From: Limnohabitans planktonicus II-D5
GTDB lineage: Bacteria > Pseudomonadota > Gammaproteobacteria > Burkholderiales > Burkholderiaceae_C
Reading direction: 5' to 3'
NCBI RefSeq assembly: GCF_001270065.2
Contig: NZ_LFYT02000037.1
Span: 1-35,212 of the forward strand
DNA: 35,212 bases
Numbering within the stretch: position 1 is the stretch's first letter; each line of letters starts with the position of its first letter. The notes below the pieces were generated by a model that did no database searches, had not been told where the DNA came from, and saw only the letters and a program-made list of their open reading frames with translations. Position numbers and translations under genes: made by a program. This document shows, piece by piece, positions 15,693 to 25,556 of the stretch.

Positions 15693-18600
15693 ATGAGCGA
15701 CCAAGCCACCGAACGCATCTTTCAAGACGACATCATTCGCCAGCTGCTGGCCAATGGCTGGCTGCTCGGCTCGCCGGACAAGTACAACCGCGAACTGGCC
15801 TTGTACCCCGAGGATGCGTTGGGCTTTGTGCAAGAGACGCAAGACGCGCAGTGGCAAAAGTTTTGTGCCAACCACCCCAAAGATGCCGAGCAGAAGTTTT
15901 TGCAACTGATCTCCACGCAACTGGGCAAGGCCGACCCGAATGCCACGCACAAGGACAGCCGCACCTTTGGCACGCTGGGGGTGCTGCGCCACGAGCTGCG
16001 CGACCGCAATGCGCGCTTGTCGCTGTGCCAGTTCAAGCCCGAGCACGAGCTGAACCCAGACACGCTGGCCCGCTATGCCAAAAACCGCCTGCGTGTGGTG
16101 CCGGAGCTGGTGTACAGCCCGTGGGCGACTGATGCTCACCTGCTGGAGACAGGAAACAGTGACGCAAAAAAGGCCAAGGCATGGCGCATTGACCTGGTGC
16201 TGTTTGTGAATGGTGTGCCGGTGGCCACGTTGGAGCTGAAGAGTGAATTCAAACAGGCGGTGGACCGCGCCATTCGTCAGTACAAGACTACGCGCCTGCC
16301 AGTAGACCCGGTGGCAAAAAAAGCGGAGCCGCTGCTGACCTTCAAGCGCGGTGCGCTGGTGCACTTTGCGGTGAGCCAGTACGAGGTGCACATGGCCACA
16401 AAGCTGGAGGGGGAGGGCACCTACTTTCTGCCATTTAACAAAGGCACGCACGACGGCGGCGCGGGTAATGCTGTGCCGTACGACATCAACCGCTACGCCA
16501 CCGATTACCTGTGGAACGAGGTGCTGCTGCCGGACAACCTGCTCAACATCCTGGCCCGCTTTGTGCACTTGCAGATTGAGGACAAGGAAGACTGGGAAGG
16601 CCGCAAGTACAAGAAGGAAAGCCTGATCTTCCCGCGCTACCACCAGTGGGACGTGGTGGGCAATCTGCTAGCGGCGGTGCGAATTGAGGGGCCGGGGTTT
16701 AAGTACCTGATTCAGCACAGCGCGGGTTCGGGCAAGTCCAACTCGATTGCCTGGCTGGCGCATCAGCTCTCGTCGCTGTACAAGTTTGACGGCAAGAAGC
16801 AGTTTGATTCGGTGATTGTGGTGACGGACCGCACCGTGCTGGACGCGCAGTTGCAAGACACGATCTACCAGTTTGAACATACCGATGGCGTGGTGGGGCG
16901 CATAAACAACAAGGAGGGTGATGGCTCCAAGTCCGATAAGTTGGCCGCCGCCCTAGAGTCTGCCCAGCCCATCATCATCGTCACCATCCAGACCTTTCCC
17001 CATGTGTTGAAGGCGATTGAAAACAGCGTGAGCCTCAAAGACCGCTGCTACGCCATCATTGCCGACGAGGCGCATTCATCGCAAAGCGGCAGGGCGGCGC
17101 GGCAGCTCAAAGAGGTGCTGATGAAGGAAGCGGGCGAAGAGACTGAGGAGCTGGACAGCGATGACATCATCGCCGCCACGGTGGCTTCGCGCCGCGCATC
17201 GGGCAACCTGAGCTACTTTGCCTTTACCGCCACACCCAAGCCCAAGACGCTGGAGCTGTTTGGCCGCGTGCCGCGCCCGGACGAGGTGGCGTCAAGCACC
17301 AACAAGCCAGAGGCGTTTCATGTGTACAGCATGCGCCAGGCGATTGAGGAGGGCTTCATCCTCGATGTGCTGAAGAACTACACCAACTACAAGGTGGCGT
17401 ACAAGCTGGCGCTGAAGGTGCAAGATGCCGACGCGGAAGTGGAAAGCAAGCGGGCGAAGGTGAAGCTGAACCAATGGGTGCGCCTGCACGACCACAACAT
17501 CGCCCAGAAGGTGATGGTGATCGTGGAGCACTTCAAGGACAACGTGATGGGCTTGTTGGGTGGGCAGGCCAAGGCCATGGTGGTCACCAGCTCGCGCAAG
17601 GAGGCGGTGCGCTACAAGCAGTGTTTTGACAAGTACATCGCGGACAAGGGTTACCAGAAGATTCGCGCCTTGGTGGCGTTTTCGGGTGAGGTGTTGTTCA
17701 CCGACAAAGACCCAAACACGGCGGGAGAGATCACGGCGGGCCTGATTGGTGAGAAGTTCACTGAAAGCCATATGAACCCGAACCTCAAGGGCCGCGATAT
17801 GCGCAAGGCTTTTGATTCGGACGACTACCAGGTGATGATCGTCGCCAACAAGTTCCAGACCGGGTTTGACCAGCCCAAGCTTTGCGCCATGTATGTGGAC
17901 AAGAAGCTGGCCGGGGTGGAGTGTGTGCAAACGCTGTCGCGCCTGAACCGCACCTACCCCAACAAGGCCGAGACGGGCACCTATGTGCTGGACTTCTTCA
18001 ATGAGCCGGATGAGATTCTGGAGGCGTTTCAGCCCTACTTCCAGACCGCTGAGCTGTTGGATGTATCCGACCCGAACCTGATCTTTACGCTGCAAGACAA
18101 GCTGCGTGCCGCTGGCATTTTTACTTGGGCAGAAGTGGAGCAGTTCTGCACCGCGTTTTATGTGAAGAACAAGAGCAACGCGGCGATTGCCAACATCTGC
18201 AAGCCAGCGGTGCAACGCTGGCAGCTGCGCTACAAATCGGCGGTGGAGGCTTTCAAGATTGCCAAGGAGATGTTTGAGCGCACGCAGAAAACGGGCGATG
18301 CGGTGCTGATTGCGAACGCCGAGAAAAGCCTGAATGAATGCCAGAAAGAAAAAGACGCGCTCGAAATCTTCAAGAAAGACCTGGGCACCTTTGTGCGCTT
18401 TTACGAGTTCATGTCGCAGATCGTGGATTACGACGATACCGATCTGGAAAAGCTCAGCCTTTACGCCCGCAACCTGCGGCCCATGTTGCGCGAAACCTTG
18501 CTCGATGAAGACGACATCGACCTGGGCAACGTGGTGCTGAGCCACTACCGCGTGGCCAAGATACGCCAGCAGGATTTGGTGCTCCGAGAAAATACCGGTG

Positions 18601-18980
18601 AGTACAAGCTGGAGCCGGGCGAAGGCCTGGGTACGGCCAAGCCAAAGGACAGACAAGAAGAGTTTTTGTCGCAGATCATCAACCGCCTGAACGAGGTGTT
18701 TGTGACCGACCAGCTCACCGACAAGGACATGGTGAACTACGCCTACACGATCCGCGACAAGGTGGGCGAGAACATCAAAGTGATGATGCAGATCGAGAAC
18801 AACTCGGCCGAGCAGGCCCTGCTGGGTGACTTCTCGAAGGCCATTGACGACGCGATCATGGACAGCAGCGAAGCCCACCAGAACCAGATGATGCAGCTAC
18901 TGGCCGAGCCAAGCAAAGCGGCCAACTTTGCGCGGATTGTGTTTGATCTGCTGGTGCAGGGGCAAGCTAGGTGGTCTTGA
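15693..18980 (+). CDS. hsdR: Type I restriction endonuclease/translocase subunit
   Basis: Pumps and cuts unmethylated DNA. The 1095-residue protein starts at ATG 15693 after AAGGA; in-frame codons upstream overlap the ATPase gene and are rejected. The N-terminal nuclease has Asp167 and Glu181/Lys183 (LELKS). The helicase has Walker A SAGSGKS (Lys348), the DEAH box Asp458-His461, FTATPKPKT, and the late motifs QTGFDQPKL and QTLSRLNRTYP. The C-terminal region after about 860 would dock on the methyltransferase. Length and motifs are normal, so the type I system looks complete. Confidence 0.95.
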   Translation: MSDQATERIFQDDIIRQLLANGWLLGSPDKYNRELALYPEDALGFVQETQDAQWQKFCANHPKDAEQKFLQLISTQLGKADPNATHKDSRTFGTLGVLRHELRDRNARLSLCQFKPEHELNPDTLARYAKNRLRVVPELVYSPWATDAHLLETGNSDAKKAKAWRIDLVLFVNGVPVATLELKSEFKQAVDRAIRQYKTTRLPVDPVAKKAEPLLTFKRGALVHFAVSQYEVHMATKLEGEGTYFLPFNKGTHDGGAGNAVPYDINRYATDYLWNEVLLPDNLLNILARFVHLQIEDKEDWEGRKYKKESLIFPRYHQWDVVGNLLAAVRIEGPGFKYLIQHSAGSGKSNSIAWLAHQLSSLYKFDGKKQFDSVIVVTDRTVLDAQLQDTIYQFEHTDGVVGRINNKEGDGSKSDKLAAALESAQPIIIVTIQTFPHVLKAIENSVSLKDRCYAIIADEAHSSQSGRAARQLKEVLMKEAGEETEELDSDDIIAATVASRRASGNLSYFAFTATPKPKTLELFGRVPRPDEVASSTNKPEAFHVYSMRQAIEEGFILDVLKNYTNYKVAYKLALKVQDADAEVESKRAKVKLNQWVRLHDHNIAQKVMVIVEHFKDNVMGLLGGQAKAMVVTSSRKEAVRYKQCFDKYIADKGYQKIRALVAFSGEVLFTDKDPNTAGEITAGLIGEKFTESHMNPNLKGRDMRKAFDSDDYQVMIVANKFQTGFDQPKLCAMYVDKKLAGVECVQTLSRLNRTYPNKAETGTYVLDFFNEPDEILEAFQPYFQTAELLDVSDPNLIFTLQDKLRAAGIFTWAEVEQFCTAFYVKNKSNAAIANICKPAVQRWQLRYKSAVEAFKIAKEMFERTQKTGDAVLIANAEKSLNECQKEKDALEIFKKDLGTFVRFYEFMSQIVDYDDTDLEKLSLYARNLRPMLRETLLDEDDIDLGNVVLSHYRVAKIRQQDLVLRENTGEYKLEPGEGLGTAKPKDRQEEFLSQIINRLNEVFVTDQLTDKDMVNYAYTIRDKVGENIKVMMQIENNSAEQALLGDFSKAIDDAIMDSSEAHQNQMMQLLAEPSKAANFARIVFDLLVQGQARWS

Positions 18981-19214
18981 CCCCGTAACCCAGTACCGTC
19001 GGTATGTTTAATTTACCGCTCGTTTCTCCCTGAATAGCTTGTACTGCAGCTTACCCAGTTTGTCGCGACACTGACACGACATTTTGCTGGAGCCACTTTG
19101 TCAACTTATGCCCCTAAAAAGGGAGAACAAGCACGAGTTCCAAGCGGGGAAAGAGGTCCTCCATGGGTTTCAACCTATGCGCCGTCACCCTGGTGCAAAG
19201 CAAGCTGCCGGTTA

Positions 19215-19460
19215 GGCTCTGGCGACTTTGACCCCGCAAGCAACAAGATCAAGTTGATGACCATGAAGGTCAGCAAAGGCTTGGAATTTCCCCTGGTGGT
19301 GTTGCCCGGCTTATGGCACATGACTGCGGCGGGGGAAGAAGAGAACGAATCGGCGCGGATGTTTTATGTGGTGGCGACTCGGGCGACGCAGAGGTTGGTG
19401 ATGGGTGTCGGTGGGAACGGGAAGTTCCCCAACCGACTAAACCAACAGCTAGCAAGTTAG
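19215..19460 (+). pseudogene. Remnant of a UvrD/PcrA-like helicase C-terminus
   Basis: About 80 codons ending at TAG 19458-19460. They contain IKLMTMKVSKGLEFPLVVLP and ARMFYVVATRATQRLVMG, which are the late UvrD-type helicase motifs around the QGLEF and VAxTRA segments. No ATP-binding part is present upstream, so this is the end of a lost gene. Bases 18981-19214 show no gene that I can recognise. The remnant overlaps the end of the convergent Res gene by 4 bp. Confidence 0.7.
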
Positions 19461-22174
19461 CGCGGGCTCTCAGCAAACGACAGGAAGTCCGTCAATCGTT
19501 TGTCAGCGGTCACCGTGTCGTGAGGCACCAAGAGGTATTTCCAGGGCTTCGCGCCCGTTGTCTTGGCATGCTCGGAAGCGTGTTTGCACCACAGCGCTCC
19601 GGCCTGCGCCTTGGCCTTGACTTCATCGCTCCCCAGCTCGTTGCGCGCTTTGGTCTCCACCATCAACAAGTACTGCGCGGTCTCCGCTACGAAGTCTGGA
19701 ACATATTCCGGCTGCTCCACACCCAGCTTGTAGAACATCTGGAACTGTCCCTTGGCGGGCTTGAGCCACTTGTCAGAATCGCGCTCCAGCAGCACTGCAA
19801 ACTTGCGCTCGGTATCGGAGTCAAACTTCTGCAGTGGGTACAGGCAGTGGTTAAAGCCACCAAACACCATCTGTTTGATGCGGCTTAAGTCTTCGGGTGT
19901 GTCCCGGAAGTCCCGCACCGCCTGCCCCGCGCCCACGCTGTAGGTTGGCTCTTTCAGCGCCGTAAACCCGCGCCGCACCTCCACTGCGTATTCGGTTGCG
20001 GATTCATAAAAGTGCGCCTGCATCTGCGCGTAGATGTTGTCGGCGATGAGCTGGCGATCCAAGTCCAGCACATTGCGCACTTCGTTTTCATCGCTCAGGT
20101 AGCTACGCAAGTGATTCACCATTTGCCCGGCCAGGTCATACAGCAGACTGCTCTGAGTGACGTAGTCAATATCGTCACGGTCAATCAGCGTGTGAACAAT
20201 GTAATCCTCCAGCCGACGCTCCACAACGCCAGGCTGCGCCGTGAAGGTGAACTGCTTGTGGTCACGCAAGTTCTGCCCCACCAAAGACCGATCTTTGGGC
20301 TGCAAGTGCAGTCCGCTCAGATCCAGCGTGAAGGGTTTGAAACCACTGGTCACCACGCCTTTGGGCACCACGGCTATGCGCGGAATGTCAATGGTCTGCT
20401 TCACCACCACGTCTACCGCCCTACGAACGACCGACGCCAGGTCCAACTCGGGCGCGGCGTCTTCCCCCAAGGGCAAATCTGCCTGCGCGGGTGGCAGCTT
20501 CTCGCGCACTGCTTCGGCAATGCGGGCTTGCAACTCGGGCACCAGAAATGCTTGGCGCGTGGGCGCGTCTTGGGTCTTGACCTCGTAGCTGGCCAGCACT
20601 TCCATCACCACAGCTGCCGCTTGGCGTTCACGTTCCGTGGTGAACACCGGCGCAGTCACAGGTGCACCATGGTCCGGCTGCGGGGTGGTGCTAACCGCCA
20701 AACCCAACGCCACAGACAAGTTAGGTGCCACAGTTACGCTCTGCGGCCGATCGTCGCCCGCATCCGGAACATCCAAAATCAAGGTCTTGAGCTTGATGGG
20801 CGAATCGGCCTTGTTGGCATCGTCAATGATTTCCTGAAACCGATCGTGCGCAATGATGCTCAGGCGGTCCACCGCATCCACCCCCGTGCGCCTGCCATAG
20901 GGCAAACGCAGGCCACGGCCTATGGACTGCTCCACCAGCGTGCGCGCATTGGCGGCGCGCAATGGCACGATGGTGTAGAGGTTGGTCACGTCCCAGCCCT
21001 CTTTGAGCATGTTCACGTGGATGACGATTTCGGTGGGCTCATTCACACTCTCAACCGCCAGCAGCTTGCGCACCATTTCTTCTTCTTCTGCGCCCGTTTT
21101 GCTGCTGTCCACCTGGATCACCTTGTTGCGGTAACGCCCAGCAAAGAAGGATTCCGATTGCAGCTGCGCCAACAATGCAGCCGCATGGGTGGTGTCCCGC
21201 GCAATCACCAGCATGAAGGGCTTGACCTCTTTCACGCCATTGCTGCGGGCATAGGTCTTCAGCTCCACCTTGGTCGCTTCGTGCATGCGCACACCGTCTT
21301 GCAGCTTGACACGTTCCACCTCTTCGGGCGGCATGTTCTTCGCATCAAAGTTGCGCTGGGTCACCACAGCGGGCTCTTTCACAAAACCGTCTTCCATGGC
21401 ACGGGCCAGTGGGTAATCCATCACCACGTTTTTGAAAGGTACTGGCCCTTTGGTGGTTTCCACAAACGGGGTTGCAGTTAACTCCAGACCCAGAAGCGGC
21501 TTCAGGTCGTTAATGGCCCGCAAGCCCGCAGTAGCGCGGTATCGATGCGACTCGTCCATCAACAGTACCAAGTCGGGCAAACCGGCCAGGTAGTCGAAAT
21601 AGCTCTCACCGATGTACTCGCTCAAGCGCTTGATGCGCGGTGCCTTGCCGCCCCGCACTTCGGACGTGATCTTGGCAATGTTGAAAATGTTGATGGTCAC
21701 AGGCGAAAGCAAATCGCCGAGGGCTTGGGCACGCTCTTCGTAGTTGTCGCCGGTAATGATCTCGGGTGGATACGCCGCAAACTCCGCCACGCCCTTGAAC
21801 ACATACTTGGGCGTGTTGGGCGTAAAGTCACCAATCAGCTTGTCGTAAATCGTCAGATTGGGCGCCAGCACAAAGAAGTGCTTGATGCCATGCGCCGCAT
21901 ACAGGTAGCTGATGAATGCGCCCATCAGGCGTGTCTTGCCCACGCCGGTGGCCAAGGCGAAGCACAACGAGGGGAAGGCGCGTTCAAAATCTTGCAATGT
22001 GGCGAACTCGCCTTGCAGCACCTTCAGCACATCGGCCAACTCCGCGTCGTCGCGGTCATGCTTGAGCATGAGCGGGCTGGCCTCCAGAGCAGCGGCAAGC
22101 CGCTTGAGCGACTCGGCTTGTGGAGCCCGCAGGCTCAGGCGGCCTGTTATCGCGTTAACTTCGCGTTGACTCAT
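19457..22174 (-). CDS. res: Type III restriction enzyme Res-like helicase-nuclease
   Basis: A 905-residue ATP-dependent restriction subunit. Walker A is ATGVGKT (Lys80), Walker B is LLMDESH (207-210), followed by LTATPF and the late motifs NMLKEGWDVTNLY and EQSIGRGLRLPYG. The C-terminal nuclease has Asp827 in PDF and Glu840/Lys842 in VETK. With Mod it should cut DNA lacking Mod methylation. Its start overlaps the mod stop (ATGA), so the two are translationally coupled. It is the last gene of a four-gene operon reading leftwards and runs into the convergent hsdR end. No terminator was found in the 476-bp convergent gap. Confidence 0.93.
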   Translation of the reverse strand: MSQREVNAITGRLSLRAPQAESLKRLAAALEASPLMLKHDRDDAELADVLKVLQGEFATLQDFERAFPSLCFALATGVGKTRLMGAFISYLYAAHGIKHFFVLAPNLTIYDKLIGDFTPNTPKYVFKGVAEFAAYPPEIITGDNYEERAQALGDLLSPVTINIFNIAKITSEVRGGKAPRIKRLSEYIGESYFDYLAGLPDLVLLMDESHRYRATAGLRAINDLKPLLGLELTATPFVETTKGPVPFKNVVMDYPLARAMEDGFVKEPAVVTQRNFDAKNMPPEEVERVKLQDGVRMHEATKVELKTYARSNGVKEVKPFMLVIARDTTHAAALLAQLQSESFFAGRYRNKVIQVDSSKTGAEEEEMVRKLLAVESVNEPTEIVIHVNMLKEGWDVTNLYTIVPLRAANARTLVEQSIGRGLRLPYGRRTGVDAVDRLSIIAHDRFQEIIDDANKADSPIKLKTLILDVPDAGDDRPQSVTVAPNLSVALGLAVSTTPQPDHGAPVTAPVFTTERERQAAAVVMEVLASYEVKTQDAPTRQAFLVPELQARIAEAVREKLPPAQADLPLGEDAAPELDLASVVRRAVDVVVKQTIDIPRIAVVPKGVVTSGFKPFTLDLSGLHLQPKDRSLVGQNLRDHKQFTFTAQPGVVERRLEDYIVHTLIDRDDIDYVTQSSLLYDLAGQMVNHLRSYLSDENEVRNVLDLDRQLIADNIYAQMQAHFYESATEYAVEVRRGFTALKEPTYSVGAGQAVRDFRDTPEDLSRIKQMVFGGFNHCLYPLQKFDSDTERKFAVLLERDSDKWLKPAKGQFQMFYKLGVEQPEYVPDFVAETAQYLLMVETKARNELGSDEVKAKAQAGALWCKHASEHAKTTGAKPWKYLLVPHDTVTADKRLTDFLSFAESPR

Positions 22175-23814
22175 GCATCTCCCCCAGTAAACAAGTCATC
22201 CTGCGCAGGCTCTGTGGGCTTCTTTTGTGCCATAGGCAGGTTGGACACGTTCAGGCTGTAGTCGTCGTGGCCCCACTCGCAACGGTCTTTCACCATCTTG
22301 GGGATTTTCTTGATCGTGAGCTGCGGCCAGCGCTGCGCGGCCTGCGCCGCCGTCACGCCCCGGTAGGCTCCGCAGCACACCAGCAGGCTGCGCTCAAACC
22401 CCACCTCGTCGGCTAAAGCATCCAGCTGCTCGGCACTCAGGGTTTGGGTGGTCACATAGATGAAGTCGCGCTCGCTGCTATGGCCGTGCTGCCACCACAG
22501 CGTCTCGGACGGCGCGTAGTCAAAGCCCTCCAGCTTGCACATGGCAGCGGACAACATGCCCGCGTCGTACTCGGGGTTGATGACCAGATTGCCCCATCGG
22601 TCGGTAGCCAGCAGCGTGGGGGCCAACTCGTAGTAGCGAAAGCCACCACCGCCCTGCCAGCCAGTGGTCGACGTCACGCCGCCTGGGTCTTGCCCGTCAA
22701 CCACCTTTTGCAGGCGCGGCACGATGTGCGTGTGGCAATGCTCGCCTAGTTCCACCATGATCCAGCGGCGACCCATTTTGTGGGCCACTGCGCCGGTGGT
22801 GCCGGAGCCAGCAAAGGAGTCTAGGACTAGGTCGCCTGGGTTGGTTGAAATGGTAAGTGCTTGTTTGACCAGCTTTTCTGGCTTCGGGGTGATGAAAACA
22901 TCCTCGTTAAGCGCAAGAGCATTTATCTCGTTCTTGGCTTCAGCGTTGTGTCCAGCTTCGTCGTAGAACCACATGGTCGAGGGCGACACCCCCTGCTTGA
23001 CTTCCGTTAGAAAGCTTTTTTTGTTAGGAGTACCCTGACCATCTCGCCCCCACCAGAGGCGATTTTCACTAGATAGCTTGTCAAACGAATCCCGTGAGAT
23101 TGCCCAATACCTACCCGGAGGAGGCACAAACTTCTTTCCCTGGGGCGAGGTGACTTCATACGATCCCAGGCTGTAGAAGTTTCTCGCATGCAGCGGTGTC
23201 GACTTCCATGGCCCGCGCGGGTCATTGTCAGGATTACTGTATGCCTTATCTTGCTTTTCACTCCGAGGCAACTGATTCAAGACCCAACGTTCCTTGTCTT
23301 TTGCATACACCAGGATGTGATCATGCATAGCAGAGAAATACTTTGCGGAGTTCTTGCTCGTGTATACCTTCTGCCAAGCAATGGATGCTATGAAGTTACT
23401 GCGCCCCAACACCTCATCACACAACACCTTGAGGTAATGCGCCTCGTTGTCATCAATCGTGATCCACAGCGAACCATCGTCAGCCATCAATCGGCGGATG
23501 ATCTCCAGCCGGTCGCGCATCAGCCCCAGCCAAATGGAGTGCTCCAGGCCGTCGTCGTAGTGCGTGAAAGCGCTGCCGGTGTTGTACGGCGGGTCAATAA
23601 ACACGCATTTCACCTTGCCCGCAAACTCGGCCTCCAGCGCTTTGAGCGCCAGCAGGTTGTCGCCCTTGATGAGGCGGTTATCGAAAATATCCTGATCCGA
23701 CACCCGCTGCTTGGCGTGGTAACTGCGCGCCGGGTCTTCCAGCAAGATGCGCGGCTCCAGCCGGGGGCGCTGGTCCTTGCCGATCCAAGTGAGTTCTAGT
23801 TTTTGATGTGCCAT
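22171..23814 (-). CDS. mod: Type III Mod-like adenine DNA methyltransferase
   Basis: A 547-residue beta-class N6-adenine methyltransferase: catalytic DPPYNTG (from Asp74) precedes the S-adenosylmethionine motif DSFAGSGTTG (from Asp332), the order expected for Mod. The stretch between them (about 150-300) is the target recognition region and is less GC-rich than its surroundings. The C-terminus ends in a short acidic tail (AQDDLFTGGDA). It starts 11 bp after the AIPR gene stop and overlaps res by 4 bp. It would both protect the host and provide target choice for Res. Confidence 0.93.
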   Translation of the reverse strand: MAHQKLELTWIGKDQRPRLEPRILLEDPARSYHAKQRVSDQDIFDNRLIKGDNLLALKALEAEFAGKVKCVFIDPPYNTGSAFTHYDDGLEHSIWLGLMRDRLEIIRRLMADDGSLWITIDDNEAHYLKVLCDEVLGRSNFIASIAWQKVYTSKNSAKYFSAMHDHILVYAKDKERWVLNQLPRSEKQDKAYSNPDNDPRGPWKSTPLHARNFYSLGSYEVTSPQGKKFVPPPGRYWAISRDSFDKLSSENRLWWGRDGQGTPNKKSFLTEVKQGVSPSTMWFYDEAGHNAEAKNEINALALNEDVFITPKPEKLVKQALTISTNPGDLVLDSFAGSGTTGAVAHKMGRRWIMVELGEHCHTHIVPRLQKVVDGQDPGGVTSTTGWQGGGGFRYYELAPTLLATDRWGNLVINPEYDAGMLSAAMCKLEGFDYAPSETLWWQHGHSSERDFIYVTTQTLSAEQLDALADEVGFERSLLVCCGAYRGVTAAQAAQRWPQLTIKKIPKMVKDRCEWGHDDYSLNVSNLPMAQKKPTEPAQDDLFTGGDA

Positions 23815-23825
23815 GGTCTTATTGT

Positions 23826-25556
23826 CTATGCTGCAAGTTTCATCATTACGAGACCTTTGAGGCGCTTCATATTGGTCAAATCCGCGAGTACTGTCGCCGG
23901 TTCGGCATCGGCCCAGTTTTCATTGCCATAAACTTCAGACAGCTTGATGCGAACTTGCTCCGTTTCTTTGGAAATCGCTTCCCGCTCAGCTGCCGTCAAA
24001 TTCAAGGTAATGCCGTCGCACAGGTGCCGTTGGCGCGAAAAAACAAGGTTCAAGATTAAATACAGGGCCGCGTTCTGTAACGCCGCCTCGGCAGGCGACA
24101 ACGATGGGATATCTGCGTCGACTATGTCTCTGATCATGCGCCCAATTTGGGTAGTTCTCCACAAGCGACGAGCCGTCAAGCTGTTTGGAAACAAGCAACC
24201 GTAAACAGAATCCTCTACCTTATTGACACTCGCCCCGACGAAGTTCCTTTTTTGGTCCCAAAGTGCCCCCGAGTCTGCTATCACCAACTGGAGGCCTTCT
24301 GCCCAAGTTAGTCCATCTTTGCTGGCGCAAGCCAAGTAGTTGGCAGCCTCTTGTGCCGTGAACACTCTTTCAGCTGCGTGGGGGTCTTGGGCGCTGGGTT
24401 TGTAGATGTACCTTATTCCCGAGACTTGCAAAGTTTTGCGCCAGTTTTCTTGGTTGTCGTCCAAGGCAATGAAGTCTTCTGTTCGAACGGCGTTCTGGTT
24501 ATTGCGGTACTCCGTAACGCGATCACCGAAGTCAGCGGGGTCACCCGCAGACTGGATACAAGTCACAAGTACATCGGCAGGATTGGCGTCATAGTGGGCT
24601 AGGGGTTGCTGCGCGACGGTACCCACTGTTTGCGCTCCGTTGATGATGGAAACGCCTTCCAGTCGAAATTTCCCAACTTTTCTTTCCGTATCCATGGCTC
24701 CAATGGCCGTTATCTTTTCGCACAACAACGTAACGCCATTGTTGAAATAGACAAAGTGCTCTGGTGAAGTGAGTAGCGTTTTCGTAATCTCGGCATTGAC
24801 ACTGGACGACCCTCGATAGCGCCGGATATTCTCACGGACCAAAGCATGGTCATGCTCGACATAAAGCGAGGCCAGATCGCGGATGCGCATGACTCCGTAG
24901 AAAGCACGCGCGGGCTTATCGATAAGGCCATAGTTGCGCAGTTCAACTTCCGCGGTGATGGATTTTTCTGCTCTTTTGGCGATGACCGCTTCGTGAAAAT
25001 CACGCAGGCCAAACCTGACGAACCGCGCACGTCCCGGTTGCACCAAATTGATTGCGTCCTCCAGATCGCGGAACAACTGGATGCGATCGTCATGCAACGA
25101 AGTGCCGGTGTATACCAATGCAAAGTGGATGGAGTGCGCATTATTCATCGCGGTGCGAATAGCAGGAAGTTTGACCTGCAAGGCTGCATTGAATCGTTCG
25201 AACTTGGCGCCAGCGAAGTCTTTCACGCCATCTTTGAACTTGGACGCATCGCCCAACAACGGTTCGCCTCTACCTTCGTGGATGTACTTAGACTGTACGA
25301 GCCAAAAGACTCCTGTCGGGCTGATATAGACCGAGTCAATTCCGTGGTCGTTTCCACCATCAATGCTGGCAGCAACTGCGTCCGCTTTGGTCGCGCCTGC
25401 ATGGGCTATGAGGAAATAGGCGGCCAGCGCCTTTGAGAGAAAGTTTCTTTCAATATCAACAGCGTTCTTGCCAGTACCAACAATCGCCCCATTGAACTCC
25501 ATTTTGAGAAACGCTTGTATTTGTTGAATTTCTAGTGGTCTTGCATCCGTCGCCAT
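23826..25556 (-). CDS. AIPR-family protein with an Mrr-like nuclease N-terminus
   Basis: The 576-residue product starts at ATG 25556, which shares one base with the stop of the helicase gene (TAATG); an in-frame ATG five codons upstream is less likely. Residues about 60-95 read DGGNDHGIDSVYIS...VFWLVQSKY, the pattern of Mrr-like PD-(D/E)XK nucleases with Gln-x-Lys in place of Glu-x-Lys (Asp74, Gln88, Lys90). The middle has the AIPR signature: YFNNGVTLLCEKI, IINGAQTVGTV and ITEYRNNQNAV-like (here VTEYRNNQNAVRTED). AIPR proteins are linked to abortive phage infection. Being in the middle of a Mod/Res operon suggests a shared defence role, perhaps a second nuclease. Family call firm, role inferred. 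Confidence 0.88.
   Translation of the reverse strand: MATDARPLEIQQIQAFLKMEFNGAIVGTGKNAVDIERNFLSKALAAYFLIAHAGATKADAVAASIDGGNDHGIDSVYISPTGVFWLVQSKYIHEGRGEPLLGDASKFKDGVKDFAGAKFERFNAALQVKLPAIRTAMNNAHSIHFALVYTGTSLHDDRIQLFRDLEDAINLVQPGRARFVRFGLRDFHEAVIAKRAEKSITAEVELRNYGLIDKPARAFYGVMRIRDLASLYVEHDHALVRENIRRYRGSSSVNAEITKTLLTSPEHFVYFNNGVTLLCEKITAIGAMDTERKVGKFRLEGVSIINGAQTVGTVAQQPLAHYDANPADVLVTCIQSAGDPADFGDRVTEYRNNQNAVRTEDFIALDDNQENWRKTLQVSGIRYIYKPSAQDPHAAERVFTAQEAANYLACASKDGLTWAEGLQLVIADSGALWDQKRNFVGASVNKVEDSVYGCLFPNSLTARRLWRTTQIGRMIRDIVDADIPSLSPAEAALQNAALYLILNLVFSRQRHLCDGITLNLTAAEREAISKETEQVRIKLSEVYGNENWADAEPATVLADLTNMKRLKGLVMMKLAA

Noticed and set aside
18981..19214. Possible insertion-sequence end after hsdR (GTAACCC start, short inverted stretches)
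   Set aside because: No second end, transposase or target duplication could be found.
20012..21481. 489-codon plus-strand frame within the res gene
   Set aside because: It is a shadow of the minus-strand res gene, which carries all helicase and nuclease motifs.
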